From contig JAFISE010000013.1 of the NCBI GenBank assembly GCA_022560025.1, positions 186,001 through 250,000 of the forward strand: a stretch of 64,000 nt of DNA. The letters are read 5' to 3'. Below the pieces are notes generated by a model, which saw only the letters and a list, made by a program, of their open reading frames with translations, was not told the DNA's origin and ran no database searches. Position numbers and translations under genes: made by a program. Numbering within the stretch: the first letter of the stretch is position 1; the number at the start of each line of letters is the position of its first letter. The DNA is from Stagonosporopsis chrysanthemi (Eukaryota > Ascomycota > Dothideomycetes > Pleosporales > Didymellaceae). Of the stretch, positions 33,749 to 45,530 are shown in pieces.

Positions 33749-36673
33749 ATGACCAGATGGCACGCGGATTCGTGCGAGCGGCCGCAAATCGAACTTTCCA
33801 ACGACAAATGGCCGTTCTGTGCGGCTTGCGGGAAGACTTGTCCGCCGCTCGAAGAGCTCATTGACGCAGAGAAGGCTGCGAACAATGTTTCGGTACTCGA
33901 TATACCTCCGGATGAACCTCCAGGGCAAATGAATCTGTACTGGCCGAAATGCGTTCGTTACTCGAGTGTGGACGGTTTTGCGACAGCTCCCGAAAGCATC
34001 TCGATCCAGCAGCCTCAGGAAATTGGAGAACCGGCCAACTCGACAGATCTGCTGGCACACATATATGGACCTACGCTCAATTTCGATGAATTCCGGGTTG
34101 CACGTTTATCCACCTCACAGGATGAAGAATCTCCTGTTCATGTCATGCTCGAAACCTATCCAGATGACCAATACCCCGAATATGAGACTGTCTCGTATCT
34201 CTGGGGCGGCGAAGACGAGAACAGTTCCCCATGCAGTCCTATCTTCATTGGAGATCATTGGGACGTTCTACTTCAAACAAGGAATTGTTCGTCCGTGTTA
34301 AGATTTCTGCGTCCGCTGAGAGGAGAGAGGACTGTTTGGATCGATGCATTATGTATAAACCAACGGAACGTCCAAGAAAGAGCTGCACAGGTCGGGAAGA
34401 TGCGCCAGATTTACAAGAATTGCACGAGGGTCGTCGTTTACCTTGGTGATGACTTGATCACAAAGTCTTCCACCTTCCCACACTACCGAACGCTCGACCA
34501 GCTCGCTCATGAAGATCCAAATCAGCAAATCTTCCCAGACGACCACCCAAAACACGGTCGTCCCTTCACAATCCACGAATTGCTCACCCGCAGATTTTTC
34601 ACTCGCATCTGGATCGTTCAGGAGTTGATCCTCCCAGAGCGAGCTGTCTTTCGAATAGGGGACGTGGATTTTCGTACTGGACCCAAGATAATTGCTCGTC
34701 TCAAGCAACTTCAACGGAGCCATCGTGAGCGTCCAGACACTTTCATCATTCCATGGTTCCAATACACGAATCAGCAAGGCTTTTCCGGTGAGGACGTGTC
34801 GGACGTCTACACTCTTCTCAAGATAACCCAACAGTGTCAGATGTCAGATCCCCGAGACAGGCTATTCGGTGTCATAGCGCTGCTGCGAGATCAAGAAATG
34901 AAAGGGAACCTCGCCCCAGATTATTCGTTATCTTACCTGCACTTTTGCATTGGGCTGTTTGCACATTGGATCCTCAACCAAGGCGTCTTCAATTTGCTAG
35001 TCATGGCGCAAACGCTGGTCGGAGTCGATGCTCGCGGTCCTACATGGCTACCGGGCCACAGGTCTGTAGAGGCTTGGAAATTTGTCCTGTCTCCGGACCC
35101 TACCACATACCGATACTGTATGAGAAGCCCAAGCAGTGGCTCGGTACTTATCGATGATATCGAGTTGCCTCAGGCAGAGAGCGGTACGCTTCGTGCGACC
35201 ACTTTTGCTACAAATCTAATTGGTACAGCCCCACAATCCTGGTCCAAGAACTCGTATGTCAACAGACTTACGGGAGCATTGGCGGTTGACCTTGTGCACC
35301 TTTTTGTTTTCGAAGAGAGGCCACGATTAATACAACAAGACGAACATTTCGGGTTTCTCTTCGCCGTCCCTGGTACGGCCTCACATCAGTCGATGGCCTT
35401 GTATATTTTCTCACCAGTACGCCTTGACGAGGAAATTTGCCCACACAAAGATCATTTGTTCATCCTAGATGGCGGCACCTCTGCCGACGGAAACATCGGT
35501 TGCATTCAAAGCGATCACGCAAAAGGTAGTCAAGGAATTATGTACCTGATTCTCAGGCTTGACCATCTCTTACACGGTCGCCCTGTAGAGTCTGAACTCC
35601 TTACCGCCAATCTGTGTCTGTTCGAAGTCCGAGACATCGAAGGCCAACACCCATATTGGAAGAAACACCGTCTGAGTTCTGATAAAGTTTATCGACGCAA
35701 TTCTGACGATGCGATTGTTTCGCTTCACTTTACCTACACGTGGGGCGACGTTTGCCCCGATCCTAGGGAGAATGTGGCAAGCACGATCGATTGCTTAACA
35801 AATGGCATCAAGAGCGTGCAGTCTTTAAATAAAGATTCAGACTGGGAAGACGCAATCGAAGTCATTCGTGAACACCACAACAATTACTTTTCGATTAAGG
35901 GGGTATGGCAACAGATTCTGCCGGGGGTAACAAAGTCTACGGCGCTCGAAGCGATACGCAATATGTGTCGAGCCGGCTTTACTGAAAACCCAGCCCGCTC
36001 GATCGGGCAGGTCATGCTCAGTGATCCCAGCTCGCATACCGAAGTTACTTCCGACGACTACTACAGTATCCGAATTCCTCCCGACCAATGGGCGCTCAGG
36101 AAGCACTATTATTTCCTCAAGCCATTGGATACTCGCGAGACACAGCAGAAATACGACAACCTCAAACCGGGACCAACGAAATGGTCCCAAAGACGTAAAG
36201 GTAAAGCAAAACTTGCCAGCTATATCCGTAACCCGAAGAGGCATCTTGAAGACTCGTGTTACTTTTCGAAACCTTACAGGCGAAAGGATGACACCTACTC
36301 ACTCTTGCAGCTGTCCGTGCTTATTGACTGGGAGTGGCGGCATGACACGGAAGCAATCTGGTGTAAGACAGCGCATGCTAATCATCGACTGCCTCCCCAC
36401 GAATCGACGTATGAGCCTGTTTTCCAGCCTGGCATCGATATCCATGTCCGTGCTCCGTATCACCAAGTGGAGGCTTTCATCCAGGAAGAGTTAAACGAGT
36501 TCCTCCCGCCCTTGAAAGCGCTGATGGATGCGTATCAGCCGCCGTTGACGTTTGATCAGGCGTGGGAGATGGTATTGGCGGGCTCGACGGAGGAGCAGAA
36601 GCGGCGCGGCGTGCCGAAGATCGTTGGAGGAGTTCAGATGGATGGGAGTACGTATCAGGTGGAGATTTTGTGA
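33749..36673 (+). CDS. HET-domain protein
   Basis: A single exon encodes 974 residues. The N-terminus has a CxxC-like pair (FCAACGKTC). A HET domain lies at about 145-270: YETVSYLWGG, VWIDALCINQRN, then ERAAQVGKMRQIYKNC and VVVYLGDD, followed by FFTRIWIVQE and the DPRDRLFGVIAL helix. These are the three conserved HET blocks. HET proteins control heterokaryon incompatibility and can trigger programmed cell death; many paralogues have no known partner. The long C-terminal half carries no domain I recognise. The absence of introns over nearly 3 kb is common in this family. No STAND or patatin-like partner gene is adjacent. Confidence 0.93.
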   Translation: MTRWHADSCERPQIELSNDKWPFCAACGKTCPPLEELIDAEKAANNVSVLDIPPDEPPGQMNLYWPKCVRYSSVDGFATAPESISIQQPQEIGEPANSTDLLAHIYGPTLNFDEFRVARLSTSQDEESPVHVMLETYPDDQYPEYETVSYLWGGEDENSSPCSPIFIGDHWDVLLQTRNCSSVLRFLRPLRGERTVWIDALCINQRNVQERAAQVGKMRQIYKNCTRVVVYLGDDLITKSSTFPHYRTLDQLAHEDPNQQIFPDDHPKHGRPFTIHELLTRRFFTRIWIVQELILPERAVFRIGDVDFRTGPKIIARLKQLQRSHRERPDTFIIPWFQYTNQQGFSGEDVSDVYTLLKITQQCQMSDPRDRLFGVIALLRDQEMKGNLAPDYSLSYLHFCIGLFAHWILNQGVFNLLVMAQTLVGVDARGPTWLPGHRSVEAWKFVLSPDPTTYRYCMRSPSSGSVLIDDIELPQAESGTLRATTFATNLIGTAPQSWSKNSYVNRLTGALAVDLVHLFVFEERPRLIQQDEHFGFLFAVPGTASHQSMALYIFSPVRLDEEICPHKDHLFILDGGTSADGNIGCIQSDHAKGSQGIMYLILRLDHLLHGRPVESELLTANLCLFEVRDIEGQHPYWKKHRLSSDKVYRRNSDDAIVSLHFTYTWGDVCPDPRENVASTIDCLTNGIKSVQSLNKDSDWEDAIEVIREHHNNYFSIKGVWQQILPGVTKSTALEAIRNMCRAGFTENPARSIGQVMLSDPSSHTEVTSDDYYSIRIPPDQWALRKHYYFLKPLDTRETQQKYDNLKPGPTKWSQRRKGKAKLASYIRNPKRHLEDSCYFSKPYRRKDDTYSLLQLSVLIDWEWRHDTEAIWCKTAHANHRLPPHESTYEPVFQPGIDIHVRAPYHQVEAFIQEELNEFLPPLKALMDAYQPPLTFDQAWEMVLAGSTEEQKRRGVPKIVGGVQMDGSTYQVEIL

Positions 36674-36924
36674 ATGCAGATAAGACGGATATTTGTGCGG
36701 ATCTATGGTGGTCAGTGTTCTTGAAAGAACATTACATGAGTGATAGGGACGTAAGGAGTAGACACGAAGGCGCGAATGTGAATGGTGAAATGCAATATCG
36801 ATCTTGATTCAAATCATAGGTATCAATCCATCCCACATGCTCGAAAATCTTCACTCAACACACCACACCCTCAAAACTCCACTCATGCACCTAAACCCGC
36901 GCCCAATGTCTCTTCCCCGTCTAT

Positions 36925-38149
36925 TCAATCACCCAAGCTCTGAATCTGCACCTTGATCGCCCCCGTCTTGGGATCCGCCGCCGTCTTGAACGCCTCGACC
37001 GCATCCTCGAGCGCAAACCGATGCGTCACCAGGTCACCCAGCTTGATGACGCCGCTCTCGACGAGCCGGATCGCCTTGGGCCACGTGTTGCAGTAGCGGT
37101 ACTGGAACTGCAGGTCGACCTCGCGGGTGGAGAGGCGCATGAAGGGGATCTTGATTTCGTTCTTGCCGACGCCAATGACGAAGACTTTGCCGCCGAATTT
37201 GACCGTCTGGATGGCGCCTGCAATGGAGGACTCGACGCCGGTGCACTCGAGGGCGTGGCTGGGCTCGACGTCATGCGTGAGGGCCAGGATGGCGGCGCGG
37301 AAGTCGTCGACGCTGTGGCTGAACTCGACCTTGTGCGTCAGGACGCGCGGGACCAGGCGGCGCGCAAAGTCCAGCCGGCCCTGGTCGATGTCGGTGATGA
37401 CGAGGGGCGCGGCGCCGGCGGCCTGCGCGCACAGCAGCGTCACGAGGCCGATGGGGCCGGCGCCGCAGACGAGGACCGGGTCGCCGAGGCGGACGTTGGC
37501 GCGGTCGAAGCCTGCGAGGGCCACCGAGAGCGGCTCCAGCATGGCGCCGTCTTCGAACGTCATGCTGTCTGGCATCTTGTGGCACCACATGGCCGGGTGC
37601 TTGAGGTAGCGGCGCAGCAGGCCGGTGACGGGGGGCGTGGAGAGGAACTCGACGGATGTGCAGCCGTTGTAGCGGCCGGTGAGGCAGGGCTCGCATTTGT
37701 GGCAGATGATGTTGGGTTCGATGGCGACGCGGTCGCCGATCTTGAGGTTGGTGACTGTGGGGTGGACGGCCATTACTACGCCAGAGGACTCGTGGCCGAG
37801 AATGTGTGTGTCTTCGACGATCATGGGACCGATGCAGCCCTGGGATTATCAGTGATGGGGGTTCTAACTCATGACTCCAGCATCTTCACAGCCGTGAAAT
37901 TTTAACACCTAGAGCTCTTGCTTTTTTCAAAACAGGGACTGGACAACTTACTGCGTGCCAGAAGTGAATATCACTTCCGCAAATGCCAGTGCTCTTGACA
38001 TTCAGAAGAACCTCGCCGACCGCAAGATCTCCACCCCTCTGGACCTCATCCAGGCTGGGTTCCGCCTCAGCAACCCACAGCTCATGCTCAGGATTTGTGT
38101 AAACACCGATATTTGCCTTTGCAGGCGCGATTGTGGTGGTTGTGCTCAT
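36925..38149 (-). CDS. LAD1: L-arabinitol 4-dehydrogenase
   Basis: Exons 38149-37952 and 37839-36925, with a 112-nt intron, give 370 residues. This NAD-dependent zinc dehydrogenase converts L-arabinitol to L-xylulose in fungal L-arabinose catabolism. The splice restores STGICGSDIHFWHAGCIGPM (catalytic zinc Cys). Then follow GHESSGVV, the structural-zinc Cys set (CHKCEPCLTGRYNGC), the nucleotide fold CGAGPIGLV, and ITDIDQGRL, whose acidic residue favours NAD. FQYRYCNTWPKAIRLV is the form I associate with arabinitol rather than xylitol or sorbitol dehydrogenases. The frame upstream of 38149 begins at TTG and was not used. It is related to, but clearly distinct from, the xylitol dehydrogenase at 7590. 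Confidence 0.9.
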
Positions 38150-38735
38150 CTTGCCGCTCTGTGTCTCAAGTCGGGTGAAATGGGAAGAGAAGATGAATTG
38201 AGAAAAGGAATCTCTCAGGAAAGTCAGAAGAAATAGGGAACACTCCAAAGAAGGAAAAAAAAAGTTGCAGAAGGGACTGTCAGCTGCCCATTTTGCGGGG
38301 CATATCTAGACGTGGAGCTCCGAGGTGCACGCCGCGTTGGACCCCTCTGTCCCCAAACGTCACTGCTTGCCCCGCCAGGAGATTAGAATGGATCGAAAAG
38401 CCCACGAATGGCAACCCGACAACTCCGCGCGGTCGATCCTTCGGGCTCGGGGTCGTGCTAACCGAGACGCGAGCCATGCTGTTTTGGGAAATTTACCCTG
38501 AACTTTTGCTGTCATGCGGCTGTAATGCTGCAAAACTCACGATGTTTGGCGTGGTGTTGAGGTGGACGTTAGCCGTGCAGGCTCGGTGTTTTCGCCGTGC
38601 AGTGCTTTGGGCCTCGACAACGGCATTGGAGCGGTCTGGACCCTGCATAATTGTCGGAGCTGCAGCGAAATCTTGTGCCTCGAAATAGCAAGACTCGGGG
38701 CGCTCCCGAACACCCCCAGTAGTGTGTGTCGCGTC
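38150..38735 (-). promoter_or_regulatory. LAD1 upstream region
   Basis: This 586-bp region lies between LAD1 and the nuclease gene. It includes TTAGCC at 38569-38574, i.e. GGCTAA reading toward LAD1, about 420 bp upstream of its ATG. That is an XlnR-type core and would fit pentose induction, but one hexamer is weak evidence. Confidence 0.35.
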
Positions 38736-40855
38736 TCACAGTGTATCCTCTTCCCTTGTCTTGTGGCTTCTCGCCGACTCTAGGCCCCCGAAATCTGCCC
38801 ACGTCAAGTGCGTCCCAATAGCAGCTTCGTAAGCCAGGTGCGCATTCGTCAATTTCCGCTTCTTTACTGGTCTCAGCCTGGTCTTCGGTGAAGGAGCCGC
38901 TGGAGGTTTGGGCGCTACCACTTCTTTCGAAACCTTTATCGCCGGCACTGGCCCTGGTGAGTTTCCGGGCGTCAAGTCTCGCGCACCCTGCTTCTCAGTA
39001 ATGTCTTCCACTGTCGCTTTGGCGACGTCTACAGTCGTTTCCTCGATCTCAGCCTCGGGCAGTGCCCGAGGCTCCCCAGCACCCAGCCTTGCAACCTTTG
39101 GCTTCGCAACGCTTGGAATCGCAATCTCAGGAGGAGTCTCGAATTGCGTGTCCTGTTGACTCTCATACCGGCCCCGCTTCTGAGTGTCTTCGTACTGCTT
39201 CCTAGCCTTGAAGATGCGTAACATCTCAGCATCGTGGCGGAATATCTGTGCTGAACAATGCTCGCCGAATAGCGCCTTCATGCTGAGTTCTGGAGTCCAG
39301 CTTGCTTCGTCGACTGTGCAAGGGAAAACGTCGCGCGGCTTGAAGGCGGCGACAAGTTCGCAAAGCTCCGAGTAAGACGAATGTCGTGAGTACGGAAATC
39401 GGATTGTCTTGTTTCGAGGCGGGCCGGTGCTGTTCTCGTGTCTTTTAGAGGCATCTGACGCCAGAGCGGCCACAAAACGCTGCAATGAAAGATCGTCTTC
39501 GTTGATCTGGCTTTCCTTCTGCAGTTGCAGACCGAAGTTCATATAGGCACTGCTTCAACTTAGAGCATGCTGCAGCAGCTTTAGTACCTTGGACAGTAGG
39601 TCCGGATTTTCGATGGAATGAGCACATAGTTGCATCAGTCTCCCTACAGTAGCAGCGTCGCCCGTCTCCAGCTCTTCCTTCTGGTCCAGATCGCCTTTGC
39701 CGCCGCCAGCACCCAATTCGGCGATCTCCACACCATTAGACCGAGAGATGATGGGAATGATATGAACTATGTTCGCGTTTACGTCGTTGTCCAAAACACT
39801 GCAGCCCATACCACGCTCACAGCTATGTATGCGTACGTTTTCCGATGAAGTCAGGCAGCCCGGTTGCACATGGTTGCCATTCCTGAATCCGCAAAGCGCA
39901 GCAGCTTCACGTACTTCGATACCTGCATCTTTCAGGAATCTATTCTCGCTCTGCACGTCAAGCCCCGCTTCTCGCAGACTTCTCTTGTCCATTGACGACA
40001 CCGATCCATAGATGCGCGTGCGGTAGTCGTCGAGATGTATGCGCGAATCGAGGAATGTTGACAACGCAACCCAGACGTTCTCGTAGCCAAATGTCCAGGA
40101 GTGGAAGTAGAATATTGTGTCTTTTGGGTAGGTGCTCACTTTCTCCAGCAGCTCTTTGATGCCCTCCGCCTTCGAGGGAAAGGTCTTGTATGGCGCACGC
40201 TTAGTCGCAAATGTGGTATCCAGATAGATGCAATCAAGAGTCCGAAGTCCAAGTGCATAAGGAGCGAGAACAGGATTCTGCACAATGCTATTGACCCACC
40301 ATAGTTCTGCACGGATGTCTCCGGTATAAAGCACTGCTCTGCCGCCGCCCTCGATTAGAAACATGACAGCACCGATGCAGTGGTTGGCGTCGATCAGCGT
40401 CACACGGATGCTATTGCCAGGTGCCAGCTCAATCGTAGTAGGCGTGTCCAGCGGAAGTGGCTTTGCCAGCTTGCGCATACTCCTGTCGTATGTGACATTG
40501 CGGCTCTCAAGGATGCCTTTGGCAAAATTGACTCGGTAATGGAACTTCTCCAGGCGAAGTAGAATCTACCGTATAGTATAAGACGCGGATCGACGAACAA
40601 GACTTGTTTGTCGCCCAGCACTTACCTCTCGAGTCGCGGCGGAGCAGTATACGAAGGGAGCTCTTAACGAGTCCAGCCCCACGAGATGATCTGAGTGCAC
40701 GTGGCTGAGGAAGCAGGCCAGGGGCGCTTTGTGCTCAGGGTGGAGCCGAAAGTAGTCGAGCCTGATCTGGGGGAACTCTGATGCATTGATTCAGCATAGC
40801 GACCCTTCAGTAGAAAGTGGTTCGTACCGGCGACGATGCCTTTGAACGTAGACAT
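38736..40855 (-). CDS. Artemis/SNM1-type metallo-beta-lactamase nuclease
   Basis: Four exons, 40855-40828, 40777-40626, 40565-39588 and 39518-38736, give 646 residues with all phases closing. It belongs to the beta-CASP DNA nucleases (Snm1/Pso2, Apollo, Artemis) that process crosslinks, hairpins or ends. The HxHxDH motif is in FLSHVHSDHLVGL, motif 3 is DANHCIGAV, and motif 4 is LYTGDIRAE. Beta-CASP blocks are YLDTTFA, FHSWTFGYENVW and PYSRHSSYSEL, the last created by exon 4. The N-terminus MSTFKGIVAEFPQIR, made by a 28-nt first exon, is what I recall from fungal Artemis-like proteins. The C-terminal 200 residues are low complexity with a short conserved end (THLTWADFGG). It diverges from the amidase gene. 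Confidence 0.9.
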
Positions 40856-41445
40856 ATTAGCGTGTTTCACGTCGTCTGGGTGTCATTTCCAACGGTTGCC
40901 GAGAGGCCATGCACAACCGGTGATGGTGTTGCAGGAATGAAGGTGAGAGTCGAGGCGACGCGTAGGTGGCGCGCGTAAACGTGACATCCTTTGCCCTTGC
41001 AAGGCTGGCTTCCGCAACCAACATGTCCGTCTCAGCATCACGATAGCAGTCACGATAACTGCTTGATGTTCACTATAAAGTCCTAAGATTCGAACGCACT
41101 GGTTTGAACAGGCGCCAATCAATTTTGTACAATGTCTAGGTTTACTTTCACGTTCTCAACCTCAACAGCATCTTGCAACTCACCTAATACCTAGATAGAA
41201 AACATGGTTTCTGTCAAAAGTTGCATTCAGCCGAACAGAACAGTACTGTGATCGCTATGCAAGATAGCAAAACATTTCCCGTCGGCATTTGACCAGCGAT
41301 CATCGGCATGTACCCCAAATGACGAAACCCAACCCCACTTACCCCAACAGCTCCAAACACCCGCACCGCATACACCCACGCAGCTCCCCTCCTCCACATA
41401 CAAAGCTCCCAACCCTCCACTTCCCCAACGCCCCTTCATCCCACC
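40856..41445. promoter_or_regulatory. Divergent promoter, nuclease / Nit-type amidase
   Basis: The 590 bp between the two divergent starts hold no gene. No clear TATA box or other named site was recognised. Confidence 0.4.
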
Positions 41446-42339
41446 ATGTCGCAGCTCCTCAAGAAATCCCTCAAGCTCGCGCTCGTCCAACTCGCCTCGG
41501 GCGCCGACAAAACCGCCAACCTATCCTCAGCACGAACAAAAGTGCTCGAAGCCGCACGACAAGGCGCAAACCTCGTCGTGCTGCCCGAATGCTTCAACTC
41601 GCCATACGGCACAAAGTACTTTGACAAGTACGCCGAGACGCTGCTGCCGTCGCCGCCGTCCGAGTCCGCATCGCCGACTTTCCACGCGTTGTCGAAGCTC
41701 GCGCGCGAGGCCAATGTCTACCTCGTGGGTGGCAGCATACCGGAGCGCGACGACAAGGATGAGAAGAAGCTGTATAACACGAGTTTGACCTTTAGTCCCA
41801 AGGGGGAGCTGATTGCGACGCATCGGAAGGTGCATTTATTCGATATCGACATTCCGGGCAAGATTAAGTTCGTCGAGTCTGAGGTGCTGTCGCCGGGGAA
41901 TAAGATTACGATTGTGGATTTGCCTGAGTATGGCAAGATCGGGATTGCTATTTGTTATGATATAAGGTTCCCTGAGCTGGCAACGATTGCGGCGCGCAAG
42001 GGCGCGTTCTTGCTGCTCTACCCTGGTGCGTTCAATTTGACAACTGGCGCACTGCACTGGGAGTTGTTGGCACGAGCAAGGGCTACGGACAATCAGGTCT
42101 TCGTTGGGCTCTGCAGCCCTGCGCGAGACATGAAGGCAGACTACAACGCCTGGGGGCACAGTATGGTGGTCGATCCTAACGCACAGGTGTTGCAGCAGCT
42201 GGACGAGAAGGAGGGGATCATCGTGCAAGATTTAGAAGCAGGCAAGATCGAAGAGACACGAAAGGGTATCCCACTCTACACGCAAAGACGATTCGACGTA
42301 TACCCAGACGTCAGCGAAGGTGGCAGGTTCAAAGAGTAG
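41446..42339 (+). CDS. NIT3: Nit2-type omega-amidase (nitrilase family)
   Basis: One exon encodes 297 residues, the normal length for a branch-10 nitrilase-fold amidase. The catalytic triad is visible as Glu in VVLPECFNSPYG, Lys in HRKVHLFD and Cys in AICYDIRFPEL, with the expected spacing. GTKYFDKYAE and NLTTGALHWELLARARA match human NIT2 and yeast Nit3, which hydrolyse alpha-ketoglutaramate and alpha-ketosuccinamate in glutamine and asparagine transamination. The alternative, a Nit1-type deaminated-glutathione amidase, seems less likely from these blocks. No targeting signal is evident. The gene converges with the next, leaving 129 bp between stops. Confidence 0.93.
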   Translation: MSQLLKKSLKLALVQLASGADKTANLSSARTKVLEAARQGANLVVLPECFNSPYGTKYFDKYAETLLPSPPSESASPTFHALSKLAREANVYLVGGSIPERDDKDEKKLYNTSLTFSPKGELIATHRKVHLFDIDIPGKIKFVESEVLSPGNKITIVDLPEYGKIGIAICYDIRFPELATIAARKGAFLLLYPGAFNLTTGALHWELLARARATDNQVFVGLCSPARDMKADYNAWGHSMVVDPNAQVLQQLDEKEGIIVQDLEAGKIEETRKGIPLYTQRRFDVYPDVSEGGRFKE

Positions 42340-42468
42340 AAGACTCAAACGACTTTACAATATATTGGCTGGTCCTGTAATATTATACATGCTCCCTCCC
42401 GATAACGATACGTTTCAAAAGCCTGCTCTGGTACCTAATACCAACTATCAGCAGAACCTGATGACGCA

Positions 42469-44820
42469 TCAGTCGCCCCTCAAACGTGGCATATCCTCCC
42501 GAATGTCAGCGTCCTCAACTCTTGCCTGCTGGGCCTTGTCCTTCTTTTTCGTAGGACTGGGGTCTCTTTCAGCGCCAAAAGTGTCTTGTCTTTTCCTTTT
42601 GGCACAAGCCTCGGACTCACTCGTGTTAGATCCGACTCTGTAGGTGTTCATGCCAGACAGAGCTTGCGCGAGCTCGGGTCCCATCTCGGCTCTGTTGATT
42701 TGCTGCTCGAAACTGCCCAACTCTTCTCCTAGAGCACTATACAACTGCCGCTCCAGACGGTCCGTGCTGCTGATACTGGACATGCCAGCCTTATGGGTAG
42801 GCTTGAAAGGTGACAATTTCGCCATCCCAGCAGTCGTTTCTGTGACCAGGCTTGGATCAATCGCGTCCACGTCAACGACGTCAATGCTGGGATCTACACC
42901 GTCGTGTGGCGTTCTCTTCGCAAGAATACTGGCGCTGTGACCTGAATCATTGTACAGCGTTGGCAATAGGCTGTGATCATGTCGATTATCGGTCCCAAGA
43001 GCGTCACTTGCGTCAGCCAAGAAGCCTTCTTTACGGCTTTTTATTGCACCACTGGCTGAGGGCGCATGTGCAGAGCCAACCTTGCTGCCCAGACTTACCG
43101 GCTCTCTTTCGAGTCTAGAGAGACTCGAGAAGTTCGAAGAGCCATCCCCCGTAGAACCATCCAAGCCCCGGCGCTGCGGTTCACGCACGAAAGGGTTCTG
43201 CATCGGGGCTGTCGCAACCTGGTTCTGATTGCCGCGCGCCTGCTGGGTTCTCGCACTCAAATTTGCCTGGCCGGACAGAGGTCTCTTGATGCCGTCCCGC
43301 GATCCAGCAGTAGAATCAGAAGACGCGGCCGAACGCGTAATGGCTGCTGAGGCAGGCCGAACTGGAACAGATAGAGCACCCATCTTTGGCGGACGATGAG
43401 TCTGATTGCTAGATTGGAACTTCCTTTGCGTTTGTGTGGGTTTACTGCGTTGCCTTTTTGATGGACTGATGGCTTCGAGAATCTGTCCAAATTGATCGTC
43501 CCGCATGGACATCATGACTTGTTGAGAGTTGCTATCTTTGTGACGTCGAGTATCATTCACATTTAGACCTGTTCGTGAAGAGGGTATTGCGGTACCCTGT
43601 AGCCAAGGCTGTGTTGCATATGACGGGTAGGTAGGATTGTGGAAACCCTCCAGACCAGTCATATCAGATGCATATCGTTGCGACGGCCATGATCCCATGC
43701 TGACATCATCGTCGCCAAATGGGCGATAGCAGTCTTGCCAGGCGCCTGGAAGAGCTCCACCTTTATGGCTCATGAACTGCGGTGGGTATATTGCGATTGA
43801 TGACATACGTGCAGGAGGTTGTTGATGTGGCTCCGGGTTTGCAGGCCGGACGGTCTCGAAGTCGATCTCTGGTGAATACTCTGAGTGTATAACAGAATCT
43901 ATTTGGTTTTCACGAGGGATTGTATTCCGTGGATTATGATGTGGTGCAGTTGCGCCTCGCTGGGCCATGAGAGAGCGCAATGGATCAATGATTGGGTACG
44001 CAATGCCAGCTTGCTCCAACAACTCTGCTCTGAGTCAGCACGATGCAACGAGCCGCGGAAGCTACATGCGTACCTCTAGGAGCATGTTGAAACGAGAAGC
44101 AGACAATGTCCCAACAGTCAAGACCGAGTGAGCCGTCTTCACCAATGAGCTGTTCTGACAGTATGATCTTGATTCGATTATCTGTTCCACGCGGTTGCCA
44201 AGATGAGCTCCGCAACAGAGTACTCTTGTCATTCCGTGGGAATCGAAGTCGATGCTTTGGTTGACTGGTCGGTTGCTCGGTGGACTGTGACGACTTGAAT
44301 GACCGCTGCTCATGCACTATCGCTCATTAGTCCTTGCTGAAAACACTGTTGGGTGGTTCACTCACCAATCTCTTGTGGCGAGCTTGTGTCTACTGCAAAA
44401 CTGCCATAGCTGCCTCCAGTCAGATCATCTTCTACGTCGCACTAGCTGTCGTCGACTCACTAGAGTCTGGCGCCGTCAATGATAACTTGCACGGTGAAAG
44501 TGATGTCCGAGCCAGCTCTCCTTTGCGCTTGCTGTAAGATTGGCGAAGGTTTCGGCGGGCCCCAGTGATGCACAGAGATACGAAACGGGGTCTCTGGCTT
44601 GAGCGAGCCAATGTAAGTACGTAACGTCGGGAGCTCACGGCCGTCTACCAGAATGTCAGTCCCGAGATTGTATGTACAATATGCGTTTGCGAAGTGTGTG
44701 CGCAGCATGTGCAGTTGCCTCACCTTCGTCTCGAGAGAAATAGCAAGCAGTCTTGTACTCTGGGATTGGAGTGTTCGAGTCTTCGGGAAAGAGGATGATG
44801 TCCCAATTGTCGTAGCGCAT
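42469..44820 (-). CDS. Conserved ascomycete protein of unknown function, 707 aa
   Basis: Five exons, 44820-44724, 44644-44461, 44409-44366, 44316-44074 and 44024-42469, give 707 residues. All four introns (79, 51, 49 and 49 nt) close in phase. The first 190 residues look like a folded, beta-rich domain: MRYDNWDIILFPE, TACYFSRDEDGRELPTL, FRISVHHWG, FTVQVIIDGARLYYGSF, and DCWDIVCFSFQHAPRELLEQAGIAYP. I recall this pattern from unnamed ascomycete proteins but know no function. The rest is disordered, Ser/Gln/Pro-rich with basic patches (SPSKRQRSKP, KRKRQD near the C-terminus), suggesting a nuclear location. Exon 3 is only 44 nt. Confidence 0.85.
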
Positions 44821-45530
44821 GGCAGGCGAGCAACAGCAGCTGTCCAACGTTGCACAAAGTTTGCAAAGCCCAAAAAGCGGCAGCTGTGTTGCGTGTGGCG
44901 TGAGAGACGACGAAGGAGAGGACTGGGCTTGTTTTGGTTGCGGGCGTTGGAAGGGGAGAGCGTTCTAGCAGATGTCCCAGGGCAAGTGCAACTGCAGTCA
45001 GCTCAAGGCTGCTGCAGGTCGATAGAGGACCACGAACCAACAACAGGATCTCGAGCGAGTAAGAGGCGGGAGAATTTCGTGACATCGTAGGAAATTACAA
45101 CACAGATGGACAGAGAGCGGTAAGTAGAGGGCAACTCAATTTTTTGTTTAGTAAGGCCTAGCAGTATACAGACCCAACCCTCCATGAAAGCAGTCGCAGG
45201 CACAAAGTACTCGCAACCGCTGGACAGCGAGTGGGACAAGAATCACGAGGGAGCAACAGCTACCCAACGCCAAAAAGACCCATAGCTTTTCCGACCAGTT
45301 CCAGCAAAGCTTTTGGTGATCCAACAGTGGTACCATACAACACTTTCGCCAGACGCCGTACTGAAAGCACTGCAAAGCTATCAAGCCCGCCCGAATATGA
45401 CAAAGAGCACTAGCGTTTCCCATGTTCGCATAATCATAAAGAATGTTTTCCGAGTAATGATTGGACCGCAACTCCTCGCTAAACCATGTCGCAGATGATT
45501 ATGCCCAGTGACGCTGAATGCGAGACGCTT
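44821..45530. other. Intergenic region
   Basis: These 710 bp hold the 3' UTR of the RRM-protein gene and the upstream region of the unnamed conserved gene. No reading frame looks coding. Confidence 0.45.
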
